The notes beneath the pieces were generated by a model. That model ran no database searches. It was given only the letters and a program-made list of their open reading frames with translations, and was not told where the DNA came from. A stretch of 64,000 bases of DNA from Mesostigma viride (taxonomy: Eukaryota; Streptophyta; Mesostigmatophyceae; Mesostigmatales; Mesostigmataceae). Every line of letters begins with the position of its first letter. Position 1 is the first letter of the stretch. Shown here one piece after another: positions 24,212-35,510 of this stretch. The stretch is taken from NCBI GenBank assembly GCA_009746045.1, contig RPFO01000097.1, positions 1,048,146-1,112,145 on the forward strand. The letters run 5' to 3'. Position numbers and translations under genes: made by a program.

Positions 24212-26772
24212 ATGGCAGCAGCCATTGCCTCCTTGGCGGCCCCCCAGAAGGTTTTCCTTGACGGGGGCATCAAGATGACCATCAGGCAGTCGGGGAAAGT
24301 AGGCGTACGCCGTGTGCGGTTGAATTGCCGCAACAGTGCAGGGGAAGCCAAGCCGGGTACGAAGCGGACTTCGTACAACCTAAAAATTAAGGATGACTGG
24401 GCAGATCTGCACGTAGAGGCCCACCCCAAGTAAGGGCCCCTGTGCGCATGCCCTGAGGACTTACCAGTGCCTCAGCGTCTTGCTTTGTCTGGATTGTCTC
24501 GGTGGCAGGCGTACAGTATATAACAGGCTAATGCTGGGGATTGTGCAGACATTGCCACCCTACCACTCTTAGGCCAACTGCAGCACGCTTTTCCATCTCT
24601 CAGTCCTCTGGTGTCTGCAACCAGCGCATTATACGGCCTTACGCCGGCTTCTGCTTGCCTTCCGTTGTGGGCTACAGGTGCAAGAAGGAGGACATTAAGA
24701 AGACACGGTTGATCACGGCAATCAAGACGCCGTACCTGCCCGACGGCCGGTTCGATCTCAAGGCTTACGACCGGCTGTGTCAAGCCCAGATCGACGCCGG
24801 TGTGGACGGCCTCGTGGTGTGCGGCACCACGGGCGAGGGCCACCTGATGAACTGGGACGAGCACATCATCCTCATCGCACACACATGTGCCAGCTTTGGG
24901 GACAAGGTCGTGGTGAGTTGTCCGTTCTTGTGTTGGATGACGTGGGTGCGGTGGCCCAGGTTTCCTGGATCATCCGTGTCCACTCGGCATGTCACTCTGC
25001 TTTACGGATTAGGACACCCAGCTCATGTAGGGGCCAGCGGTGGGGTACTGTAAAGCCATCGTATCAGCTACCTGTGGTGGCCGCGCACTTCTTGCCCTCG
25101 TACCAGAACCAGATGCCCCTCGCACATCCACGACACGGCGTGCCGCCACTCTTGCATTTCCTAATAAAGCATTGAAGCCAGTAAGTGGCCCGCTAGAGTG
25201 CCCTGGGTCCCGGCTACCCTCAGGTGGAGACCCCCCCACTCCCCCCCCCCCCCCCCCCCCCCCAGATGGACCCCAGACGCCGGCTACCCATGTGAACCCC
25301 ACTATGCGGTCACCTTCCTGTGAACCTCCCTCCCAGGCAAGTGCAATCCATGTGCCAGCTGAGCTGAGGAAGGAGCTTACATTCCCCTTTCCCTTCTCCC
25401 ATTTCTCCTTTCTTTCTCTCCTCCGTTTACCCCCCTTCCCCCTCCCCCCCCTCCCCATGTCTTGTTCCCTCTCGCCCGGCTTCCCCCACTGTAAATCACC
25501 CTCGGTCTTCGTCCCCCCCCCCTGCCCCCTGTGACGCCCCCCCCAGGTGATCGGCAACACGGGCAGCAACTGCACCAAGGAGGCCGTGGAGGGCACCGAG
25601 AAGGGCTTCCAGGTAGGCATGGACTGCGCGCTGCAGATCAACCCCTACTACGGCAAGACCAGCCGGCAGGGCATCCTCATGCACTTCAACCTCGCGCTGG
25701 ACATGGGCCCCGGCATCCTCTACAACGTGCCCACGCGCACAGGGCAGGACATCCCCACGGACATCGTCAGCGAGCTGGCAGCCCACCCGGGGTTTGTTGG
25801 CATCAAGGAGTGCTCGGGCAACGACCGCATCGCGCACTACGCACAGGTGAGGGCGAGGGGGAAGGTAAAATGAGGAGGGCTTTGTGGTGCTACGCGCAGG
25901 TGTGTGTGTGGGGGAGGGGGAAGTTGTGGGTTACATCGCCAGTATAGTTATGTGCTTTTGTTGAGAGGACACGGGGCATGCTGGCAGTGGGTGGGAGAAC
26001 CATCCGTAGTGGAGTTTTCTGGTATTTTGTCATCAACATCATTTCGTAGCAATAATACTCTGCTTTTTCGCATGAAGAACAAGTGGCTATCGCATCAGCA
26101 CCCGTGCAGTGTTTGTACTCACGGCGGCACAGGAGGCAGGGTGTGCCAACCGCGTTTCTCCCCATCCCCCCTGCCCATTTTCGTACCCCCCCCTGCCCCT
26201 TACATCCCTTATCCATTTCATGATATATTTCCTGGCTGCACGTGCCTGGGCTGAGGATTGATTTGCCCATGCACGGTGTCTTTTAACGCCTATGTCCCCC
26301 CTCCCACTTTGTTCTCCCCCCCCCCCCCCCCCTCCCCAAATTCTTCCCCCCCCCCCCGCGCCCATGTGCGCGCCAGCTGGGCATCACCTCGTGGAGCGGC
26401 AACGACGACCAGTCGCGCGGCGCGCGCTGGGAGGCCGGCGGGCAGGGCGTGATCAGCGTGACCTCCAACCTGGTCCCTGGCCTGATGCACAAGCTCATGT
26501 ACGCCAGCAACGACAAGGCGCTGGGCGAGCAGCTGATGCCCCTCATGTCCTGGCTGTTCAGCGAGCCGTCGCCCATTGGCCTCAACACCGCGCTCGCGCT
26601 GCTGGGCATGGTACGCCCCGTCTTCCGCCTGCCCTACATGCCCATGTCCAAGGCGAAGCAGCAGGAGTTCATCGACATTGCGAACAAGATCGGGCTGCAG
26701 CACTTTGTGGGTGGAAAGACCAGCCTGCGCGTGTTCGAGGACGACGAGTGGGTGCTAGCCGCGCACTACTGA
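24212..26772 (+). CDS. dapA: 4-hydroxy-tetrahydrodipicolinate synthase (DHDPS), plastid-targeted
   Basis: CDS is join(24212..24429, 24678..24912, 25547..25846, 26377..26772), 382 aa, with GT-AG introns in phases 2, 0 and 0. The enzyme condenses pyruvate with aspartate semialdehyde, the first committed step of lysine synthesis. Residues 1 to about 75 are a basic, Ser/Ala-rich leader consistent with plastid import. The TIM-barrel core follows: [21 protein letters not shown] (about 122-127), [26 protein letters not shown] with the conserved Tyr about 210, and GIKECSG with the Schiff-base Lys about 238, then WSGNDD and [11 protein letters not shown]. The C-terminal domain runs to the stop at 26770. 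The sequence follows the plant rather than the bacterial form in these blocks. The joining of exon 1 rests on the matching phase and the absence of a leader elsewhere. Confidence 0.93.
25230..25264. repeat. Poly-C tract in DHDPS intron 2
   Basis: A nearly pure run of C, with similar runs near 25511-25521 and just before the acceptors of exons 3 and 4 (25539-25544 and 26318-26357). In RNA these are C-rich rather than U-rich tracts near the 3' splice sites. Confidence 0.8.
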
Positions 26773-27850
26773 GCGCACCAGCACTAGCAGCGCTGCTGGT
26801 CCGCGCCACGAGTACCACGAGTACTCCGCGCCCTGCACCTCGCGAGCATGCTTGCGCGCACTACGAGGGCGTGCGGTTCGACAGCCGGAGCATGGGCTGG
26901 CAAAGGGCGCAAGAGCTCACGGTCCGCCGAAGCTACCGCCACCGCACAGCCTTCCCGCACTGTGCAGCATGTCTAAGAAATGTCTAAGGAATGGTGGGCT
27001 GTGTTATGTTTCGGGGGGGTGCGGTCAAGGGGGGGCATGCCAAGTTCCCCTGTTCCGATTTTATGCCAGGATGGATGGCGCCCCCCAACCCTGTGTGTTA
27101 GCTCTGCGCGGGGAGTGCGTGCCACTTGGATGCGTAACGAATACCTGCACGGGCATGTGCCAGCGTGCTGCCAGGCATGGGGAAGGCTGGTGGAGGGGTG
27201 ACTTTGGTTTGGTATGAGAACAGCTGATGTGGCGTGGGTTGTAGTGGGACAGGGCACAGGCTGCCTCATAGGCCGGCATGGCAGTGCGCGGCCCATGTAG
27301 CTCCTTCCAGCTCATGATGTGCCTGCCATGGGCAGCAGCCATCCTTCCATGCACTTGGCTTCTATAGGCTGCTTTGCATGGAGTTGTGCACGGAATTATG
27401 TTGTTTTGGCGGAAGGCCACGAATACCGCGGCTCTTGTGGCGGATCCCGCGTGGGGTTCCATGCATGTTTGGCTGCATGGTTGGCGGCAGCTTGCCCGCC
27501 CCAATCTAAGCTGGAAGCAGCTCCCCTAGGAGGTGACGCACACTGACTATTCCTTTTTGCTAAGCACGTGCTTGGGTACATCCGATCTGCAGCTGCTTTA
27601 CTGTAGCTGCTTTCCCCCCCCCACGCTTGGGTACATCCTATGCAGCCTACTCTGTAGGATCCATCAATTCTTGGTGGTGGTCTCAAATAGCATCAGCCTG
27701 TCTGGAGAGCAGCCATGGCATGTATCTTATTCTTTGGAAAATACAAATTGGACTTGCCGTTGTTCATGATGTCACTATACCTGTGTAAGGACAGAAGTCT
27801 CACTTCAATAAAAGGAAAGGCCATGACGTAGCAAGCAGCCTTCACAGCAA
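26773..27850. other. DHDPS downstream region, no gene recognised
   Basis: Contains the DHDPS 3' UTR. A TGTAA (27783-27789, GTGTAAGG) is a possible algal-type polyadenylation signal but lies about 1 kb from the stop. Short ORFs here show no recognisable domains. Confidence 0.4.
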
Positions 27851-27965
27851 GCTAGTAAGTACTTGTGTGTCATGCGCATGGGCATGCCACGGAGTACTAC
27901 GCTAATCTCGTTAGAAAAAATAATTACACGAACGTTACAAATATCGTCTGCATCATGCCCCAACC
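27851..27965 (-). mobile_element. LINE-A 3' terminal fragment
   Basis: Reverse orientation: AGTAAGTACTTGTGTGTCATG, GGCATGCCACGGAGTAC, CTAATCTCGTTAG, ATCGTCTGCATCATGCCCCAAC. It is the last ~115 bp of LINE-A with a very short tail. No target duplication was recognised. Confidence 0.8.
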
Positions 27966-28124
27966 ACATATATCAACACTAATAATTTCTTCAGGGTTCT
28001 TCTTTTCGGGGTTTTCCTTATGTTGCATGCCAATCTCACCTCCGTAATTTATCATTTTCAATGAATATATCAACTATATCTGGGTGCAAAGCATGACTGG
28101 GATGCCGGTTTACGGTGTGTTGAG

Positions 28125-28197
28125 CTATTAAATTATATTAAAATTAAATTATAACACGCCTCCGTTGGGAGATCATGTAGCACATATTCCTTGATGG
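28125..28197 (-). mobile_element. LINE-C 3' terminal fragment
   Basis: On the minus strand the sequence is GGAATATGTGCTACATGATC, then CTCCCAACGGAG, then an AT-rich tail. The same block ends the LINE-C copy at 48700-48770, which defines it as that family's 3' terminus. Confidence 0.6.
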
Positions 28198-28905
28198 ATG
28201 GTGGAGTGGAGAGAGCCGCGTAATCTAACTAACCTAACGCTAAGCTATCTAGTTGAGCTATGGATGCCGAGAATGCTCATAACTTTTGACTCCAGCATGC
28301 TGCGTTCCATTTTCAGAGTAGGATATGCTGCTCATGTCCGCAATGAGGACCTGTACCAGGGCATGCCCTATATCACCAGCACCATTAAGCAACGCCGCCT
28401 GCAGCTTGTAGGGCACCTAGCTCGCACCAACCAGGTAGACACCTCACGTGGCCCCCCCGCAGGACTGAGACCAGCCCAGCCTGGCCGGCACCTCCTGACG
28501 TGGGCTGGGCCTAGTGATGTTAGACGCCGCAAGGCCCGCACCTTCAAGGAACAGCTAGTAGAGGACATGGGGGGCCTCGGCCTCTCCGTGATTTGGAAGA
28601 AGATGATGGACAAGGCCAAGTGGGCCCAGGTCATAGAGGACAATGAGCCCCCCCCAGTGGGGAAGCGCCCGCGTGTGCAATCCCGCGGGAGGCACGCCAG
28701 ATAGCTCCCCCTCGGGCAGCGTGCGGCTGCCTAGATAGATGTTGCCGTTAGAATGCTGTTATCTAGATAGATGTAGTATGTAGCCAATGTAGATAGATTA
28801 GACCGGTAGGAATGTTTGCACCCATCCATCCATCCATCGGGGTTAATGCTCCGTGACTCCCCAACGGGAGCACGAGTCTAATTAATTAATTAATTAATTT
28901 GACTC
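28198..28905 (+). mobile_element. LINE-B (RT-bearing form) 3' end
   Basis: The C-terminal end of a reverse transcriptase ORF is followed by a 3' UTR with GATTAGACCGGTAGGAATG, a short CATC repeat (28826-28839), a CTCCGTGACTCCCCAACGGGAG hairpin region, and a TTAATTAATT tail at about 28880-28900. The hairpin and tail are the same as in the ORF1-only elements. Confidence 0.8.
28285..28704 (+). pseudogene. LINE-B reverse transcriptase C-terminal fragment
   Basis: One open frame encodes NEDLYQGMPYI, IKQRRLQLVGHLARTNQVD, RPAQPGRHLLTW and KEQLVEDMGGLGLSVIWKK, the region downstream of the RT thumb in this window's LINEs (compare RRLLFAGHLARTDQVN in LINE-A). The catalytic domain is missing, so the copy is 5'-truncated. 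The stop is at 28702. Confidence 0.75.
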
Positions 28906-29530
28906 CGGGCATGAAATTTGGTCGGGTTAATTGCAGTAGACTCGCCTTTTGAAAACTACCACGTTCGCCGACGTCACAGGCAAGAACTTGGCCGCCATAG
29001 TTAAACAGGCGGCCAAGTCTGCATATGGATGCAACTGTCCAATTGGCTCAGGCGTGCTATTCACGAAGGGAATGCCGCCATATCGAGTCGAAAATAGCGA
29101 TATCTGCTGGGCAGGCCGAGGTCGAGAACGTACGAAATCGGATACGATAGCTGCAGGAAATTATACCAGCATGTTCGTCATCAGAAGACGAGTCGAATGC
29201 AACAAACCCGACTAAATTTCATGGCCTGAGTCGAAAGTTATGAGCATTCTCGGCAGCCATAGCTCGGCATATTTTTTCGCGCCTTTGACCATGCACGGGT
29301 TCACTTAATGTGGGGTTAGAACTATTGTACCTATCTAATGCCTAAACTAACCAAGGGATATGCCATGTAGCAGGTAGTGCCAAGCCCTAGCGGTCACGCC
29401 GATGAGCCTCCATGCATGATCAAATAAAAATTCCAGATTTCAAGCCTGCGCAGTCTTATCAACAACGCATTCCAAGCTTCTATATCGAAAGGCAACAGCA
29501 AAATAATAGGGAGCACTTGTATTTAATTAT
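28906..29530. other. No gene recognised
   Basis: AT-richer sequence with a block near 29150-29270 (CAGCATGTTCGTC, GAAAGTTATGAGC, AGCCATAGCTC) that resembles 30500-30605 (CAGCATGTGCGTC, GAAAGTTATGGGC, AGCCATGGCTA). It may be an old dispersed repeat. Confidence 0.4.
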
Positions 29531-30245
29531 TTAACAGCAAAATATGCGCTGCGCTGCGGCTGCATGTTTCTTGGTGTAGGGGGGGAAAGAAAAGCTTACC
29601 TCATCGTAACTCCAGGCACAGAACGGGCTGGCTGGGCGGCGATGTCCGGCCTTCACCGCAGGCCTGGGCAGTGAGGCCTGCGGTGTTTTGCAGGCACTCG
29701 CCGGCGATGGCATCGTCCTGGAGGCGCTTGTGGATGGCGAGGAGCTGGGCGGTGATGGCGTCGGTAGGGGTGGCGGTGGTGGCGGTGGTGGCGGTGGAGG
29801 CGAGGAGCTTGGAGGTGGCGGTGGTGGTGGAGGAGAGGAGGGGAAGCTTGGCAGCCAGCGTGCCGCCCATGGCCGCTGGCGGCCAGTCCGCCACATCTCC
29901 GGCGAGGGGTGTCATCTGCTGGTCGAAGGCCTCCTTGAGGATGGAGCAAAAGGTGGTTTCGGAGATGGAAGTGGGGGCCCAGATCTCGGCGACAGAGCGC
30001 GCCCTAGGAGGGAGCAGAGGGCAATGAGCTGAAGGTGAGGGCGAGGGGAGCTTTGCAGATCCGGGGTGAACATACCGCCTGCAGAGCGGCCGCTCGAGCC
30101 GCGATCGGCGCAAGGAAGCGACCGTGGGCAGAAAGGTGCTTGCGTAGGGCAAGAAGCGAGGCGCGCGTCCCGTGGAACAGGTCATACATGAAGTGGCTGG
30201 GGTCGGCTTGACAGCGTGTCCACCATGCGGCTGAGGTGACGTCAA
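29531..30245 (-). pseudogene. LINE-B-like ORF1 N-terminal fragment
   Basis: The minus-strand frame contains FCSILKEAFDQQMTPLAGDV, AAMGGTLAAKLPLLSSTT, a Thr/Ala-rich stretch, AQLLAIHKRLQDDAIAGECL and QNTAGLTAQA. The same order appears in broken frames at 36940-37345 inside an ORF1-only LINE-B element. A real host gene is not excluded, but the shared order favours a mobile-element origin. Confidence 0.5.
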
Positions 30246-31530
30246 AGGCGACTTTATTCCAGCTCGGCTCGGCAGCTAGTAGGGGGCGATTCCTCAGGGC
30301 GGCTGCGTTTTGACTCGGGCGAGGCTGATGGGGAGCCCAGGGAGAGCCGTGGCGACCACTAATGCTTGACTAGTGACACCGCTGCCATCCCCGGAGGGTG
30401 AAGCTGCAGACGTATTTTCAGGCTCAGCGCAGCCGCCAGGCTGCGTTGCGTCGAGGAGCGTTTGCTCATCATAATCTTGTGTAATAACTTCGGGAAAATA
30501 TATCAGCATGTGCGTCTTAGAAAGCGAAGCGATTGTGATAGTCGCCGCAAAATTTGGAGCCCAAACGTGAAAGTTATGGGCGCCGCCGTCAGCCATGGCT
30601 ATGTCGTGGCTCGTGGAGAATATTATTAAGTGAGAGCATCCAAATGCTGCGTTAATCTCCACTAGTAGCAAGTTATTTTCAGCCATGCACGCCCAGGACA
30701 TGATTCTGCAGAAAGAATTTTGAAGAGCATCCAAATTCCAGTTTATTACCGTGCAATTAACGTTACAATCCTGCTGGCATTAAGATTTGGAACATATGCT
30801 AGTTTTGTCATTGTGTGTTGAGAGTAAGCAAAGGTCTACACCTGGAAAAGCCTGCCTGCACGCATGCATGGACCTACCCAACTAGGCACAGCTACTTCGA
30901 GGCTCCATGCGGTAGTTTCAAGCACCCAGAATTGCGTGACCAAGACACCCAGAAATGGGTCGGCCGTGGGAGATGGCAAGTTCAACGGTGATGCAAACCA
31001 GGTGGGTGACACGAATGCATCTGCACAGCGTAGGCAAACGACTAGGGTGAACAAAGATCGATTGCCTCACTTGGCAGATAGCGGCATGGCACTGAATGCT
31101 GCATGCCGTGCTGGTATACCGATGCAGGTACATCAACGCCTTGCCTCATCCATTTACGTCACGCCTTGGCTGCCGCACCTTGGGCGTGCATGGGTCATGG
31201 CCCACAGTCCCCTCATGCGACCGTGGCCAACCGAACAGGAAGCCGGTCCACGTCAGGTGGGCAGGGATGCATGGCCTGTGTGCCTGCAGCGCCTGTAATG
31301 GCAGGACTGCCTGTTGCATTTGCGCTTTACGTGGCAGAGCCTGGGATTCCTTTAGCCAGTCCCCCCCTCGTACACGCGCCCCACCCGCTATCCCCCTGGA
31401 TGGCCCCACCACCCCGCATGCCAGGCATCCCCGCGTCTTTATTGAGCCGTGTGAGCGCTGACGTCAGCATGACAAGCCACCACGCGGTAGCCTTGCTGTA
31501 CAGAGGCCCACTGTGTACACGCCAACAGGG
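30246..31530. other. TOM40 downstream region, one unassigned ORF
   Basis: A 146-codon minus-strand ORF at 30294-30734 has no recognised domain. Its C-terminal half is Ser/Gly/Thr-rich and the block at 30500-30605 is repeated near 29150. The rest should include the TOM40 3' UTR (minus). Nothing else is supported. Confidence 0.4.
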
Positions 31531-32514
31531 CTACTCGCCAATGGTCATCCCAAACCCAAAGCGGTAGTCCTTCTTTACATGGTCCACCTCGGCCGAGAGC
31601 AAGAAGTTGACGCCCACATTGAGCCGCTCCTCCAGGTAGGCGCCCACGCAGCCGCCGCTGTCGATGCGCCCCCGCAGCCGGCACTGCCGCAGCATGTAGT
31701 CGTAGCCCACGCTGGATGAGGCCTCGCGCGTGTTCCAGTTGTACATGAAGTCGGTGGCCAGGTTGACTTTGTCCGAGACCTTGTACATGTAGGTGAGCGA
31801 GAGCAGCCCGGTGGTCGCAATCTGGGCCGTGGAGACCTGCTTGTCGCCAGCATAACGCGCAGCCAGGCCGACCCCAGAGGACCGCTGGTGGCCCAGCCAG
31901 AATGCTTCGCCTCCCAGGGCCAGGGTGGGGGTGACGCTCTGCAGGTAGTTTATGCCGTAGAAGGCATTGTTGCCCAGCTTGAGCTGGCAGTTAAAATCCT
32001 TCCCCTTGTAATCAAAATCTAACATCGCCTGCGAGTAATGCGGCTCGCTGGTGAGCTGAGCCTGGAGTTTCAAGGACAGCGCCTCGTTGAATGCATGCTT
32101 CACGCGCGCGCTCATTCGGCCATCGGTCAAGATGCGGCCAATCATCATCGTATTGCCTTGCATCAAATTGGCACCAAACTCGTACGTGGCCGCTGGAACT
32201 TTAATGCACTGGCCCCCTTGTGAGGGCACCTCGACGGACCCCATGAACAGACTGTGGCTTAACGCAAACTGTGAGTTCAGAGGCTTTATGAAATCGAAGC
32301 GCACGCCTTCAAAAAACTCTGGCTTCAAGGACATCATAGCGTCCCTCGACAAGTCCTCGTACGCCACTGGACAAGGCAGAGCATGGTAGTTCACTGGTCC
32401 TGCAGCAGCGGCAGCAGCAGCTGGTGGCAGCAGAGACTTGGGTGGCCCCGCACTCGCATCGGCAGGCGCTGCCGCTGGGGCTGCCTCTGCGCAATGGCTC
32501 AGACTCTGCCCCAT
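31531..32514 (-). CDS. TOM40: Mitochondrial outer-membrane import channel TOM40
   Basis: 327 aa, single exon, start ATG at 32514 (an upstream TTG is ignored). TOM40 forms the beta-barrel pore through which nearly all nuclear-encoded mitochondrial precursors cross the outer membrane. Residues 1 to about 45 are Ala/Pro-rich and poorly conserved. The porin-type barrel follows: NYHALPCPVAYEDLSRDAMM, FEGVRFDF, SQFALSHSLFMGS, and the strongly plant-like block SSVGYDYMLRQCRLRGRID near the C-terminus, then AYLEERLNVG, LLSAEVDH and the terminal strand YRFGFGMTIGE, a good beta-signal for SAM-dependent insertion. Length and motif order match plant and algal TOM40. It is divergent from the YbeY gene. No lesion is visible. 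Confidence 0.95.
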   Translation of the reverse strand: MGQSLSHCAEAAPAAAPADASAGPPKSLLPPAAAAAAAGPVNYHALPCPVAYEDLSRDAMMSLKPEFFEGVRFDFIKPLNSQFALSHSLFMGSVEVPSQGGQCIKVPAATYEFGANLMQGNTMMIGRILTDGRMSARVKHAFNEALSLKLQAQLTSEPHYSQAMLDFDYKGKDFNCQLKLGNNAFYGINYLQSVTPTLALGGEAFWLGHQRSSGVGLAARYAGDKQVSTAQIATTGLLSLTYMYKVSDKVNLATDFMYNWNTREASSSVGYDYMLRQCRLRGRIDSGGCVGAYLEERLNVGVNFLLSAEVDHVKKDYRFGFGMTIGE

Positions 32515-33539
32515 CGCCAATACTGTTCAAACTGCTAGGATTTTTCCCACGCTGCGAGTGGCAATTGAACTAACAATTCAAAACTGCCTGCCTCCGTCCT
32601 AGGGTAATGGTCTTGCTGCGCGCGTAGTGGCGATGCTTTCGACCGACGTAGTCGTCACTGTGCACACATGCTTCGGCTTCGGCGAGGGCGACATGCCCGG
32701 GACATCATGCTCGCCATCAAGCTTCCTCGAGTATCAGTAACCCAAGTAACTGGGCCTCGGCGTCGCCAGCAGAGCGTAAACATGCGCCGCGCCTGTGGAG
32801 ATGAGGACGACAGCATACGATTTCTTCGCATCGGATGTGGTAAACGAGCGCTGCATTTGGCGCGTTTCGACGTAACTCACACCCAAACACGTGTGACTGT
32901 TTGGTATAAAATGGTATTTCTTCGAAGCGAACCAGTCTCAATTTACCGGAGCAAGCCAAACGGTGGACAATTTACAAACGGCTGGCGCCTGGCACCTGTA
33001 TGCTACAGACGATAGCATTATTGCGCTCCCGCTCGGCTGACGCAGAATTTGCGCCTGCGGGCCTGCTGCGGGCGTGGCCTGCGGGCTGCGGAGAACAAAC
33101 GCTGGCAATGCAGAGCAAGTCCCGTATTGACCAGGGTTTACCAAGTTGTGAGCAGGGTTGTCAAAGCCGCCGCGCAGGACCTCCTGGAACACGGAAACCG
33201 CCTCTCATAAGCTGAATCTGTGCTGGCGTTCCCAAGGCTTTACAGTACGCCTCTCAAATTGCTACCTCAAATTGCTTGGTGCGTGCATCCATTTCCGCCA
33301 CCGTCGCTCTTTGAGGGGGCGGACATGCCGGGCTTTTCGGTCGGATAAAGCTTACATTAGAATTTGGGCTCGGCCTGTCCGCACTCGCTCTTGATGCAAT
33401 AGCACGGTGGAATTATCTTGGTTGCTTCATACGCCTAGAATTTTCGTAATGAATCGTGGGTATAATTTTTAGGTACGGCGGCGCATTCTTACTGCCTCAC
33501 GTGAGGGACTTGTTCGGCCCCGTTTTTGCCTGGCTAAAA
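32515..33539. promoter_or_regulatory. Intergenic, divergent promoters of TOM40 and YbeY-HAD
   Basis: About 1.0 kb between two head-to-head start codons, with no satellites, transposon fragments or convincing ORFs. TATAAA-like sequence (GGTATAAAATGG near 32902) is present, but its use is not established. Confidence 0.45.
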
Positions 33540-34589
33540 ATGGCGGCATCTCTTCTGAATTCGAGTATTATAGCGAGGGCTCACTCTTCCGTACTACGCG
33601 CAAGTAATGCTGGAAATTTGTCGTGCAGGGGCATCTCCATAGCGAAGCAGTCTCAAGGAGTCCGACGTTCTGCATCACCCGCTATTCGATGCTCCCACAC
33701 AATTTCATTCCCATCCGCCTCATTTCACACTCCATTGCCCGCTCTTCGATCTGCTCTACATGCCTGTTCGAGCACCCTCGGCTCTACCTTGAGAAAGAAC
33801 GAAACATTGCCGTCCATAGTTCCAAAGGCTGTGTCTGTCCCATGGCCGGCAGGCCTCGGGCTCGAGATGATCGTGGACGTCCTTTGTGCCGACTTACCGA
33901 CCGAGAACGGCCAAGAGGAGAAATGGGAAGCCCTAGCCGAGGGTCTGAAAAAGGATTCCCTGGCGCTGCTGACGGAGGCCATTTTCCCGCCTCCGGAGCC
34001 AACGCTGTTCGCGGAGAGCCCAAGTGACGACGCGGACGAGGACGAAGGGTCGTTTGGCATCCCCGTGCCTGAGCTCTCGGTGGTCCTCTGCTCCGACGAC
34101 CACATGCGCGCGCTCAATTACCAGTGGCGTGGCAAGATGTGTCCCACCGACGTGCTCTCATTCCCGCAGGACACGGCCTTCATTGACGACGACGCGCTGC
34201 TCCTCGGTGATGTGGTCATCTCGGTGGACACGGCGGGGCGGCAGGCAGCAGAGCGCGGGCACACGCTGCTGGACGAGATCCGCATCCTGCTGGTGCATGG
34301 GGTGCTGCACCTGCTGGGGCATGACCACGAGGAGGGCGTGGAGCCCGGCATGCGCGAGGCGATGGCGGCCGAGGAGGCGCGGCTGCTCTCGGTGCTGGGG
34401 TGGAAGGGGGAGGGCCTGGTGTCAGGGGCGTACGAGCACGACCTGCCCATCCACAGCGTGGGCGCGGAGTACGAGGGGGAGGAGGGGGACGGGTTTGAGG
34501 GAGAGCTCGCGCCGGTGGGGGCGTATTACGGGGACAGGATAGAGTATGTCCAGGACGAAGAGTACAACGAGGAGTACGAGGAGGAGGAG

Positions 34590-34623
<34 letters not shown>

Positions 34624-35510
34624 TGTCTACCGGTCCAGGGGCCAAGGGCCTCCTGCGGCGGCGGCGGTCCCTCTCTGCCCCGCGCGCGCTGCTGCTCGAC
34701 ATGGACGGCACGCTGTTGGATTCTAGCAGCCGCATCAGCGCCGCCACCGCAGAGGCCGTGCGCGCCGCCGTGCGCGCGGGCGTTCTGGTCATGGCGGCCA
34801 CGGGCAAGGCGCGCGTGGGTGCGATCAACGCGTGCCGGACGGCAGGTCTAGCGGGCGCTGACGGCATCGTGTGCACGTCCAAGCCGGGCGTGTTCCTGCA
34901 GGGCCTGCAGGTGTACGGCCAGGGGGGCCACACGCTCGCGTTCAAGTCGCTCCCTGTGACTGTCGTGCGCGATGCGTTTGCCTACTCGCTCGAGCGGCGG
35001 GTGCCCCTGATCGGTTTCGCGGGTGACGAGTGCGTGACGCTGTTCGAGCACCCCTTTGTGGACGAGCTGCATTACAAGTACCACGAACCCAAGGCGTCCG
35101 TGCTGGCGTCCGTAGACGAGCTGGTGTCGAGCCGGCAGGTGCAGAAGTTGCTGTTTATGGACGCGGCCAGTGCTGTGGCCGGCACGCACCGGCCTCACTG
35201 GGACGCGGTGCTGGGCAAGTCGGGGCAGGCGACCGCGGTGCAGGCGGTGTCCAACATGCTGGAGATACTGCCGCCAGGAACCACCAAGGGCGCGGGCGCG
35301 CGCCAGCTGCTGAGCCACCTGGGCATCCCCCTGGATCTGGTGATGGCGGTCGGTGACGGCGAGAACGACCTGGAGATGGTGGAGATGGTCGGGCTGGGGG
35401 TGGCCATGGGCAACGCGCACCCGATGCTGCTGGACGTCGCGGACGTGGTGGTGGGGAGCAATGACGAGGATGGGGTGGCCGAGGCCATCTACCGGTTCAT
35501 CGTCGACTGA
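33540..35510 (+). CDS. YBEY: YbeY endoribonuclease-HAD hydrolase fusion, plastid-targeted
   Basis: 656 aa, single exon, start ATG at 33540; an in-frame GTG 84 nt upstream is not preferred. YbeY is a zinc-dependent RNase of bacterial and plastid rRNA maturation. Residues 1 to about 90 are Ser/Arg/Ala-rich with few acidic residues, as in plastid transit peptides. The YbeY domain (about 105-300) has TDVLSFPQD and the zinc motif HGVLHLLGHDH (His 253, 257, 263). An acidic Glu run (about 340-362) links to a Cof-type HAD domain (about 380-656): LLLDMDGTLLD (Asp 387 and 389), MAATGKARV, GTTKG and VGDGENDLEM (Asp 606 and 610). The fusion order is that of Arabidopsis AtYbeY (At2g25870). The HAD substrate is unknown. 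The frame is intact. Confidence 0.93.

Noticed and set aside
24478-24912. DHDPS starting inside the ORF upstream of 24678
   Set aside because: The stretch 24541-24677 reads as intron: GT at 24430 and AG at 24677 join exon 1 and exon 2 in the same phase, and the ORF's apparent leader has no ATG in a convincing context.
34024-34542. Arg-rich 172-codon ORF within YbeY-HAD
   Set aside because: Out-of-frame shadow of a GC-rich true gene with clear motifs in the main frame.
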